Assembly (NCBI GenBank): GCA_964423225.1
Contig: CAYREE010000065.1
Coordinates: forward strand, 1-12,629
Source: CAYREE01 sp964423225
GTDB taxonomy: Archaea > Altiarchaeota > Altiarchaeia > IMC4 > SCGC-AAA252-I15
Reading direction: 5' to 3'
DNA length: 12,629 nucleotides
Both the position numbers and the translations under genes were made by a program. The notes below the pieces were generated by a model. It saw only the letters and a list, made by a program, of their open reading frames with translations, did not search any database and had not been told where the DNA came from. Positions within the stretch are counted from its first letter, which is position 1. Each line of letters begins with the position of its first letter. Positions 7,154 through 12,629 of the stretch are shown here, piece by piece.

Positions 7154-7693
7154 TTATTTTTTTTTAAAATATTTGATTACTATCCAGACTAGGGCTATGG
7201 AAACCACTAGGATTATGGCGAGGATGATGAGTATTACTTCGACTGGAGGCATTATCCTATATGCGATCATTCCCCCTCCTTTTTCTGTAACGTATTTTCC
7301 ATCTCCTAGATATTTTGTGTCGCCATATCCTTCTTCCATCAATGTGGTCGTGGATTCTATCTTTTGTTGTATCGTTCTTCCAACACCTATATTATCTGCA
7401 ACGTATTCTAATCCAATCTCTTTACAGCAGGCTTTCGCATCATCTCTTGTGAAATCGCAGTTTCCAATGGGTGTAATGATTATCGAGTCATCTCTTTGCT
7501 CTACGTATCCTGGATAGTATTCAATCCATCCGTCTGGCAATGGATTATTATGAAACTCGTCTCCACCCCAATATCCTGCACACTCTCCCGTACCTTCATT
7601 TATTGCAATCCCCCACGGCATTGGAGCAGCATTCACTGTCATTAAAACAAGGATGATAAAACTTAGGATGGTCAAGACGACAATTTGTTTCAT
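7154..7693 (-). CDS. Exported single-pass membrane protein, unknown function
   Basis: 179 residues. Residues 1-22 form a signal peptide (cleavage near TVNA/APMPWG). The ectodomain contains GTGECAGYWGGDEF (34-47), four cysteines (38, 79, 89, 90) and an acidic/Tyr-rich surface. Residues 152-174 form a C-terminal transmembrane helix followed by a basic stop-transfer tail (KYFKKK). It should therefore stand outside the cell on a C-terminal anchor. I do not recognise the family. First gene of a leftward operon with the small lipoprotein. A TATA-like CTTAATAAG lies about 27 bases upstream, with no ribosome site. Confidence 0.8.
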   Translation of the reverse strand: MKQIVVLTILSFIILVLMTVNAAPMPWGIAINEGTGECAGYWGGDEFHNNPLPDGWIEYYPGYVEQRDDSIIITPIGNCDFTRDDAKACCKEIGLEYVADNIGVGRTIQQKIESTTTLMEEGYGDTKYLGDGKYVTEKGGGMIAYRIMPPVEVILIILAIILVVSIALVWIVIKYFKKK

Positions 7694-7715
7694 CTCTTAT
7701 ACTAATTAATTGAAA

Positions 7716-7724
7716 GACTTATTA
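7716..7724 (-). promoter_or_regulatory. TATA-like box of the membrane protein/lipoprotein operon
   Basis: Minus strand CTTAATAAG, about 27 bases before ATG 7693. It lies just left of the diverged repeat element at 7748. Confidence 0.45.
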
Positions 7725-7747
7725 AGAACAATATTAATTGATGGAGC

Positions 7748-7771
7748 TAATGCCCGGGGTATGCGAAGATT
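7748..7771 (+). repeat. Diverged copy of the cassette repeat element, 5' block
   Basis: Begins TAATGCCCGGGGTATGCG and matches the 5' block of the copy at 11738 at 20 of 24 positions. As in the other copies, a hairpin follows at once: AGATTATA (7767-7774) pairs with TGTAATCT (7797-7804) with one G-T pair. Further right the sequence does not align, though a CGTTTA at 7889-7894 could close the element. It lies between two leftward genes. Confidence 0.55.
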
Positions 7772-7891
7772 ATAACCGATTTTTTTTTTATTTTCCTGTA
7801 ATCTGGTTGTATTGAATACCAACTAATTTATTGTGGGAAACAACTCAATATTTATTAAGCATTAATTACTTCAAGGCCTGGTAATCCGCGT

Positions 7892-8854
7892 TTATGGCGG
7901 AATATTCTTTATCGCATACTCTACGAATCCAATACATGCTTCTTTTTCTCGATGGTCTTCTATCTTATTGCATAAGTTTGTGTCTTTCTTTCCTGAAGCT
8001 ACGAATGATATGCAGGAATATCTGTTCTGGATATGGTTTATCCTAATGCAAGCGTTAATATCCAGGTTTTTCTGTCCTAAGAGTAGGTAGCATACGTCTT
8101 TTTGTCCTGGATCAGCGTGTTCTTCACAGTGGTCTATTCCCTTCGAGAGTTCTCCAATGCACCTTTGTTTGTATGAGGGGACAGTAATCAACTCGCAGAT
8201 TGTCTGGTCTTTTATTATGGTCGCCACGTCTAGATAGCATAAGTCTCTCTGGCTTGTAGGATTAATCCTACTTCCGGTAACCTTTATCAATTCACATAGT
8301 GATCTATCCTTGGTTTTTTTAGCAACCATACTGATGCATACGTCTTTTGCTAAGCTCTGGTTTATCTTTAAACAGTATGTATGATCCATATGTTTTCTTG
8401 CAAGACATAGGTTCAGATCGTCAAAGCTGGTTTTTTTATTGCAGTCGACTATCCCACCTGGTTTTTCCTTCAGGCTTATCTCAGTTGTCTTGGAATTAGT
8501 ATCTGGTTTGGATTCATGATATTTGATACACCATTTATTCCACTTAGACGAGTTTATTTTTTCACATCCTGTCTTGTCATCTAATCTCATTGATAGGGTT
8601 CTATAGCAGTCTTGCATCCAGTATGTATTTGATATTTTATTACACGTGGATAAGTCATTGTTTTCATCTGCATATTGGTTATAACAGAAATCCATCTTAT
8701 TTCTCTCTGCTATCCTATGACAGTCAAGGGTATTACTACTTATAGATATTTCATCATCGACTTTTTGCATCTGAATTGTCGTGGATGATTGTTCAGGACT
8801 GGATGAGATGCAGCCAGTAATAAAAACTAGTATGATGATCGGTAAGATCCGCAT
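7892..8854 (-). CDS. Cys-repeat lipoprotein, unknown function
   Basis: 320 residues. A 14-residue signal ends in the lipobox FITGC (Cys15), then a Ser/Thr/Gln linker. From about residue 44 the protein consists of roughly nine short units of 25-35 residues with two cysteines each: C-x-x-I-x(6-9)-C-x(11-13)-C, often R/K-D before the middle Cys and D-x-x-x-C at the end (for example CELITVPSYKQRCIGEL, DTNLCNKIEDHREKEAC). The units are predicted helical, so an all-helical array with disulfides outside the cell seems likely. Related repeats occur at 1-288 and in the C-terminal half of the protein at 10737-11717. TATA-like box 25 bases upstream, no ribosome site. Confidence 0.85.
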   Translation of the reverse strand: MRILPIIILVFITGCISSSPEQSSTTIQMQKVDDEISISSNTLDCHRIAERNKMDFCYNQYADENNDLSTCNKISNTYWMQDCYRTLSMRLDDKTGCEKINSSKWNKWCIKYHESKPDTNSKTTEISLKEKPGGIVDCNKKTSFDDLNLCLARKHMDHTYCLKINQSLAKDVCISMVAKKTKDRSLCELIKVTGSRINPTSQRDLCYLDVATIIKDQTICELITVPSYKQRCIGELSKGIDHCEEHADPGQKDVCYLLLGQKNLDINACIRINHIQNRYSCISFVASGKKDTNLCNKIEDHREKEACIGFVEYAIKNIPP

Positions 8855-8875
8855 GTTTAATTATTCATGAAAATG

Positions 8876-8883
8876 TTTAAAAC
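8876..8883 (-). promoter_or_regulatory. TATA-like box of the Cys-repeat lipoprotein gene
   Basis: Minus strand GTTTTAAA, centred about 25 bases before ATG 8854; suggests a leaderless transcript. Confidence 0.5.
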
Positions 8884-9001
8884 AATATTTTTTTAAAAAC
8901 ACTCTTTTTTCATCATCCTTTATTCCCCCTTTATTATCTAATCTTTTTTTTTTAATGGGGAAGAATTGTTATTTAGCCTGCTTTTTCCCAATATTTTATT
9001 A

Positions 9002-10474
9002 ATGGTTTTATTGCATAGGGAGACGGCTGATAAGAGGCGGTTGGAGGTTCATTTAGGCGAGAAAAAAGTCGATTTGCATGTTAGTCTTGATAAGTCATTA
9101 TCTCATCTGGAGGATAGCAGGGATATATCTCTTTCTGGTCAGGAGACGGCTGGTTTGATCAAGGGTTTGGTTGAAAAGCATCAGCATGCAGGCAGGGATA
9201 CTGCCCATCAGAGGAGTCTTGGCATTGCCTTATCAGTATTATATCATACTTATGGAGATATCTCTAACCAACATCTTGGAGGATCACTGGATTATGTGGG
9301 GTCAGTATCTGGATCGCATAGGAGTGCCGGCGACCTTGATGGCGTGGATTTAACTATAACTGAGAAAACACATGGGGCTGTATCTAGGACCGGTTTCGAA
9401 GACTTATATCAGATGGCTCAGAGACGTGATCCACAGGGCAGGGCAGCATTGAAGGAAGAAATGTATACCGATCGGTCCGATACTGTTAATCCTGCCGTCC
9501 ACTTGCAGTTGGCTGAAATCGTTCTTGGCAGGCAGATGACACATACTCAGGTCGCGGAACTTTATTCTGGTAAGACTTATCCTCCCGGCGATGAAAGTAG
9601 AATATCTCAATGGAGTGATTTTTCTGTTGCCGACATGGTTTTATTGCAGGAATCTGGTCTACGGCATACTCCTAACTGGAATTTTGACGGGCTCCCTCAA
9701 GCATTAAAGTCTATTGAGGATAGGCGGGAGCATCATCCAACACCTGATTTCGTTAAACAGCAAAGTCCAACAGAGTATGGTTCTCGCGCATCCTCTGATA
9801 ATCATAATAGTACTTTATCGGATCCGTATTCACGTCATTTCCAGGAGATCTTATCGGATGGCTTGGAGGATGCGTCACCCTTGGAGCTTCGTCGAATCAT
9901 GGATGGTTCTATAGTCCTTGATCTTGGTGCTACGAATGCGCCTCGCATGTCTTCTGTTGCACATGCATGCGGTGCTAGGGGCTGCATAGTCAATGATCAT
10001 GACCTGAAGGATGATCATGGAACCAACTGGGTGGAAGTCGCAGATACATACAGTTACCTGGATTATCTGGGAACTTATGTTAATAGGTCTAAGAAGGGCA
10101 TGGAGAATTCGCAGGTTGACAAGGATGCTAAGCTTGCCACAAGACTCCTTAGGACTGCACAACATGCTAGCAATAAGTCCAATGACATGGACTTGCAGTT
10201 AGTTGAAGGGGATATGTTAAAATATCTGCAGTCATTACCTTCTGAGAATTCAGGCATCTCTGTGATTTGTCTTAATGGTATCGACGATATCGTTGAGAAA
10301 CAGGGTTGGAAGCATAAGGAGGTAGCCTACCATATCTCTAGGATACTCCCAGTAGGCGGTACTGTGATTGCTAATGGATCAAAGGGTTCTGATTATTTCG
10401 AAAGATATGGGTTAGAACCTGTTCCAGAAGTAGATTATATGTGGAGGAAGAAAACCCCGACACCACAAGCATAA
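9002..10474 (+). CDS. Large protein with methyltransferase-like C-terminal domain
   Basis: 490 residues from ATG 9002. An in-frame TTG at 8966 would add 12 mostly hydrophobic residues; neither start has a ribosome site, and ATG is preferred. The first 290 residues match nothing I know; they are mostly helical and charged, with several His-rich stretches. The C-terminal 190 residues have the order of a class I SAM-dependent methyltransferase: motif I VLDLGATN (305-312), an acidic turn VNDHD, then VEGDMLKYL (401-409), VICLNGIDD and a late HISRILPVGGTVIANG. Motif I departs from D-x-G-x-G-x-G (DLGATN), so cofactor binding or activity may be lost. The gene is followed by a T8 tract and then a complete repeat element. 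No partner gene gives its role away. Confidence 0.75.
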   Translation: MVLLHRETADKRRLEVHLGEKKVDLHVSLDKSLSHLEDSRDISLSGQETAGLIKGLVEKHQHAGRDTAHQRSLGIALSVLYHTYGDISNQHLGGSLDYVGSVSGSHRSAGDLDGVDLTITEKTHGAVSRTGFEDLYQMAQRRDPQGRAALKEEMYTDRSDTVNPAVHLQLAEIVLGRQMTHTQVAELYSGKTYPPGDESRISQWSDFSVADMVLLQESGLRHTPNWNFDGLPQALKSIEDRREHHPTPDFVKQQSPTEYGSRASSDNHNSTLSDPYSRHFQEILSDGLEDASPLELRRIMDGSIVLDLGATNAPRMSSVAHACGARGCIVNDHDLKDDHGTNWVEVADTYSYLDYLGTYVNRSKKGMENSQVDKDAKLATRLLRTAQHASNKSNDMDLQLVEGDMLKYLQSLPSENSGISVICLNGIDDIVEKQGWKHKEVAYHISRILPVGGTVIANGSKGSDYFERYGLEPVPEVDYMWRKKTPTPQA

Positions 10475-10486
10475 TCCCGTAAAAAC

Positions 10487-10494
10487 TTTTTTTT
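10487..10494 (+). terminator. T8 terminator after the methyltransferase-like gene
   Basis: Eight consecutive T starting 13 bases after the stop codon at 10474, between the gene and the repeat element. Confidence 0.5.
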
Positions 10495-10498
10495 AGGA

Positions 10499-10602
10499 TA
10501 ACGCATGTGGGTAAGCGACAGTTTTTCAGAACCTTAATAGTTAATGATTTATTCTGAAAAATTTTGGGAAAAGATGTTAGAAACGAGTGTTTTTCCGTTT
10601 AG
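10499..10602 (+). repeat. Complete copy of the structured cassette repeat element
   Basis: Starts TAACGCATGTGGGTAAGCG and ends CCGTTTAG. Predicted fold: outer stem TAAGCG (10512-10517) with CGTTTA (10596-10601); hairpin 1 TTTTTCAGAA (10522-10531) with TTCTGAAAAA (10552-10561), ten perfect pairs, with a small TTAA/TTAA inner stem; hairpin 2 GAAAA (10568-10572 with a G before) with TTTTC (10591-10595). The copy at 11738 has the same layout and near-equal length (103 versus 101 bases to the end of CGTTTA) but different stem sequences. Family unknown. Confidence 0.7.
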
Positions 10603-10707
10603 CCATTGTTATCTGCTATGCTTCAAAAAGGCCAGGAGATGATATAGTAATAACGACGGAAAAAAATGCAATCTATATCTGGGGATGCCATATGGATGAT
10701 TATGCCC

Positions 10708-10715
10708 TATTAAGT
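10708..10715 (+). promoter_or_regulatory. TATA-like box of the membrane Cys-repeat gene
   Basis: CTATTAAG, centred about 25 bases before ATG 10737, with no ribosome site between. The 130 bases from the repeat element to this box show nothing else I can name. Confidence 0.45.
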
Positions 10716-10736
10716 TAAGAAAGAAATAGTAGTATA

Positions 10737-11717
10737 ATGGATTCTTACCCGCTCTTATTTATGTATGTCGGACCATTTGAGCTGCCATCAATTATAGCAA
10801 TATTCTTGCTTATCTTTATACAGATCGGGATTGTCTGCCTAATCCTGTTCTTCTCTAAGCTGATTATAACAACGTTATTCCTCAGGAAGGATCCTGCAAG
10901 GAAAAAGATAATTAAACACGTTGGAGTATCCTCGATTTTATCGATGATTATGGTAGCGCTACTCTTCGTTGTCATATACTATTCTATCATGCCCATCTAC
11001 GACGGTCGTCTTACCTTATCAGCAATGGACATTATGCTATTACATAATATCATCGCGATGGTGTTGACAGAAATAATCTATATGAAGTCGAAGATCAGCA
11101 GGATTATCGGCGGTAGAAAAACACTTTATCTAACAATTGCCAACAATTTCATAGCATTGGTCATATACATCAACTTGCTTGCCAGCCTATCGACAATTGA
11201 AGTGGCATTTTTCACTATGAATCCAGACATGTGCCATAGTCTGAGCCCGGCACAAGAGTATATGTGCACGATAAAATTATCATATAAGATGAAGAATGGC
11301 CCATCCAAGCCCTCAATAAACAAAGAGATATGCCATGATATGGATGATGTGATACAGAGGGATAAATGTTTTTATGATCTAGCAGGCAAGATTAATGATA
11401 AAAGTTTATGCGAGAAGATCACAGGGATAAACCGGAATACTTGCTTAGCAGGTTATTACAGCCGAACGTTAGATGTCGCAGGCTGTAAAAGCCTCCCGAA
11501 CACAAATTTTGAGAGAGGAAACTGCCTGAAAAGAATCGCGGTAGAATTAGGTGACATCAGCATATGCGAAAAGATAGATAAAAGCCATAGCTTTTACGTT
11601 TACTGCGTAAGAACGATAGCCATAGAAAAAAAAGACAAGACAATATGCGAACAAATCACAATGGAAAGAGAGAAAAGAATTTGCATAGAAAATATCAATA
11701 AAGCTAAAAACAAGTAA
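10737..11717 (+). CDS. Four-helix membrane protein with Cys-repeat C-terminal domain
   Basis: 326 residues. Four transmembrane segments lie at about 16-50, 60-86, 95-117 and 128-155. The remaining C-terminal half (from about 160) carries six units with the C-x-x-I-x(6-9)-C-x(11-13)-C pattern, such as DKSLCEKITGINRNTC and DKTICEQITMEREKRIC. These are the same repeats found in the lipoproteins at 1-288 and 7892-8854, here attached to a polytopic membrane domain. If the N-terminus is inside, an even helix count would leave the repeats in the cytoplasm; signal and lipobox contexts in its relatives suggest outside, so the first long segment may cross differently. Function unknown. Followed 20 bases later by a repeat element. 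Confidence 0.82.
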   Translation: MDSYPLLFMYVGPFELPSIIAIFLLIFIQIGIVCLILFFSKLIITTLFLRKDPARKKIIKHVGVSSILSMIMVALLFVVIYYSIMPIYDGRLTLSAMDIMLLHNIIAMVLTEIIYMKSKISRIIGGRKTLYLTIANNFIALVIYINLLASLSTIEVAFFTMNPDMCHSLSPAQEYMCTIKLSYKMKNGPSKPSINKEICHDMDDVIQRDKCFYDLAGKINDKSLCEKITGINRNTCLAGYYSRTLDVAGCKSLPNTNFERGNCLKRIAVELGDISICEKIDKSHSFYVYCVRTIAIEKKDKTICEQITMEREKRICIENINKAKNK

Positions 11718-11728
11718 TTAACACCTAA

Positions 11729-11839
11729 AATTGCAGTTAACGCCAGGGGTAAACGAAGATTTTCAAATACCATTGTTTTAATGGAATAATATTTGAAAAT
11801 TTTGGGGAACAGAGTCATTTAGGAATAATTCCCGTTTAG
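11729..11839 (+). repeat. Complete copy of the structured cassette repeat element
   Basis: Core TAACGCCAGGGGTAAACG starts at 11738 and the element ends CCGTTTAG at 11839. Predicted fold: outer stem TAAACG (11750-11755) with CGTTTA (11833-11838); hairpin 1 ATTTTCAAATA (11759-11769) with TATTTGAAAAT (11790-11800), with inner stem CCATT/AATGG; hairpin 2 GGAA/TTCC (11806-11809, 11829-11832). Bases 11729-11791 match 12567-12629 at 61 of 63 positions, of which the last 55 are identical. Confidence 0.75.
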
Positions 11840-11901
11840 ACCGAGTTAATTTCCCTGAAAGGTCGACCGAGCCGTTTAGGCGAGGGAGAAGTTCGAGGCG
11901 G
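11840..11901. other. G/C-rich junction with repeated short motifs
   Basis: Contains a second CCGTTTAG (11872-11879) and a second GACCGAG (11865-11871, first at 11839-11845) in swapped order, the palindrome GGTCGACC (11861-11868), and TTCGAGGCGG (11892-11901). The last is perfectly repeated in inverse at 12559-12568 across the toxin-antitoxin genes. It may be a rearranged element end or a recombination junction. Confidence 0.5.
11892..11901 (+). repeat. Inverted repeat, left arm, beside the toxin-antitoxin pair
   Basis: TTCGAGGCGG, the exact reverse complement of CCGCCTCGAA at 12559-12568. The two arms enclose just the toxin and antitoxin genes and their promoter. Confidence 0.55.
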
Positions 11902-11910
11902 TAGATTATT

Positions 11911-12249
11911 TTAATGTTTTGTGTATTTGAATTTTCTCTCGTAATTCTTGTGATCTAGCCATTCAATGAGTATGGAGATTATGATAACTTCGTTGTTGGC
12001 TACCGAGTATAGGAGTCTCCAGGAGTTTGGCAGATTATATTTCCATAGGTTATCAATATCGTATTTCTTCGTGTATTCCTTAGGTATCTGCTTTTTAGGT
12101 ATCTGGATTCCACAAAACGCATCTTCTTCAAGGTCATCGATTGCCCTATCTATCCATTTATACAATTTCTTATCTTCTGTCTTAGAATCCTTAAGGTCTT
12201 CAAATGCCTTCTGGATCTTAGGATCAGCGAAAAATACCTGGCTTTTCAT
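11911..12249 (-). CDS. RelE/ParE-type toxin of a type II toxin-antitoxin pair
   Basis: 112 residues, the usual size of archaeal RelE-like mRNA-cleaving toxins. It begins MKSQVFFADPKIQKAFEDLK (the first strand and helix) and ends with the core strands and basic residues KYNLPNSWRLLYSV, IISILIEWLDHKNYERKF. The R in SWRLLYSV and the HKNYERKF tail match the conserved C-terminal half of this family. The start overlaps the stop of the antitoxin gene in ATGA (12246-12249), so the pair is cotranslated. I infer ribosome-dependent mRNA cleavage when the antitoxin is lost. The pair lies between near-identical copies of the repeat element. Confidence 0.88.
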   Translation of the reverse strand: MKSQVFFADPKIQKAFEDLKDSKTEDKKLYKWIDRAIDDLEEDAFCGIQIPKKQIPKEYTKKYDIDNLWKYNLPNSWRLLYSVANNEVIIISILIEWLDHKNYERKFKYTKH

Positions 12250-12506
12250 CTTGCCTTAAGTCCTGGTTGTTTCAAGTATTTTTCAACCAGGCGTGGATTC
12301 CATATCCAAGCTATATGCCCCTCCTTGTCTCTAGCTATCTTCCCTGATTTCTCTAAATAATCAAATACAAGACAGTATGTCTGATACATCATTTTACGGG
12401 GTAAATGCTGCCATAAGCTCTTCTTCTTATATTCCCCGCTATTATCCCGTACAAACTCCTCTACCATCAATACAGTGTCCAACCGTGGATAATGTATCAC
12501 GTCCAT
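12246..12506 (-). CDS. Antitoxin partner of the RelE-type toxin
   Basis: 86 residues from ATG 12506 (MDVIHYPRLDTVLMVEEFV). The frame is open further upstream, but that part comes from the repeat element and the promoter. It contains PRLDTVLMVEEF, SLWQHLPRKMMYQTYCLVFDYLEKSGK and AWIWNPRLVEKYL, which I recognise as the small protein that commonly precedes archaeal RelE-like toxins; the middle looks like a winged helix. It should bind and neutralise the toxin and repress the pair's promoter. Stop and toxin start overlap as ATGA. Confidence 0.85.
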   Translation of the reverse strand: MDVIHYPRLDTVLMVEEFVRDNSGEYKKKSLWQHLPRKMMYQTYCLVFDYLEKSGKIARDKEGHIAWIWNPRLVEKYLKQPGLKAR

Positions 12507-12520
12507 GAAAAGATATAGGT

Positions 12521-12536
12521 TATATAAGTTTATATA
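12521..12536 (-). promoter_or_regulatory. TATA box within an inverted repeat, toxin-antitoxin promoter
   Basis: TATATAA-GT-TTATATA: two seven-base arms around two bases, centred about 22 bases before ATG 12506. The arms cover the TATA position, so a dimeric antitoxin bound here would block the promoter. No ribosome site lies before the antitoxin start. Confidence 0.5.
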
Positions 12537-12558
12537 CCTTTCGGTTTTCCTAAACAAG

Positions 12559-12568
12559 CCGCCTCGAA
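12559..12568 (-). repeat. Inverted repeat, right arm, beside the toxin-antitoxin pair
   Basis: CCGCCTCGAA, exact reverse complement of the arm at 11892-11901. It abuts the start of the next repeat element copy. Confidence 0.55.
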
Positions 12569-12629
12569 TTGAAATTAACGCCAGGGGTAAACGAAGATTT
12601 TCAAATACCATTGTTTTAATGGAATAATA
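12567..12629 (+). repeat. Repeat element copy cut by the window edge
   Basis: Core TAACGC begins at 12576. Matches 11729-11791 at 61 of 63 positions, including 55 identical bases to the last base of the window. The offset between the copies is exactly 838 bases, defining a unit that carries the toxin-antitoxin pair. The right half of hairpin 1, hairpin 2 and the CCGTTTAG end would lie beyond the window. Confidence 0.75.

Noticed and set aside
11600..11818. Minus-strand open frame beginning MVFENLRLPLAL, and the same residues at the head of the longer frame at 12246-12611
   Set aside because: Both come from translating the 55-base repeat. The first runs antisense to the membrane Cys-repeat gene, and the second precedes the antitoxin's own promoter and start at 12506.
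10499..12629. Direct match to integron attC sites
   Set aside because: The organisation is similar, but the ends do not fit RYYYAAC/GTTRRRY and the fold is two hairpins on a short stem rather than one long hairpin. No integrase is in the window. Kept only as a hypothesis.
7748..12629. CRISPR array
   Set aside because: Copies are hundreds to thousands of bases apart, with genes between them and no uniform spacers.

Overview
The window looks archaeal. Several first genes have a TATA-like box about 23-28 bases before the ATG and no Shine-Dalgarno, while inner operon genes have GGTGAT-type ribosome sites. It also carries a TrmB-type regulator, an archaeal RelE-type toxin with its usual small partner, Thr-rich linkers, and many exported Cys-rich proteins. 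I cannot fix the lineage; a DPANN-like or other poorly studied archaeon would fit, but that is inference.

Left part (1-4334): a lipoprotein gene cut by the window edge (1-288, minus); a three-gene ABC importer operon of the NitT/TauT (SsuABC/ThiXYZ-like) class, transcribed leftwards as binding protein, ATPase, permease; a divergent TrmB-like regulator; and a GNAT acetyltransferase. The 194-base divergent promoter region holds two G/C palindromes (CCCCC-TAA-GGGGGG and CCCCCC-A-GGGGG). One lies just upstream of the importer TATA box and the other between the TATA box and the start of the regulator. I read them as operators through which the regulator activates the importer and represses itself.

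Middle part (4459-8854): a secreted 742-residue protein made of six Cys-rich repeats and Thr-rich linkers, then a leftward pair encoding a small lipoprotein and a single-pass membrane protein, then a second Cys-repeat lipoprotein. Most of the products here are exported.

Right part (about 7740-12629) behaves like a cassette region. A structured repeat with a conserved 5' block (TAACGC..GGGGTAAACGAAG) and, where complete, a 3' CCGTTTAG end occurs in the same orientation at 7748 (diverged), 10499, 11738 and 12576 (cut by the edge). The two complete copies share almost no sequence in their stems yet keep the same predicted fold: an outer TAARCG/CGTTTA stem enclosing two hairpins. Between the copies sit a 490-residue protein with a methyltransferase-like C-terminus, a membrane protein with the same Cys repeats as the lipoproteins, and a RelE-type toxin-antitoxin pair. 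The toxin-antitoxin unit is bounded by near-identical element copies exactly 838 bases apart and by a 10-base inverted repeat. This element is the best candidate here for an undescribed system: a structured RNA or a single-strand recombination site that organises gene cassettes.

No gene-free stretch exceeds 300 bases. I saw no rRNA, tRNA, CRISPR array or transposase gene.
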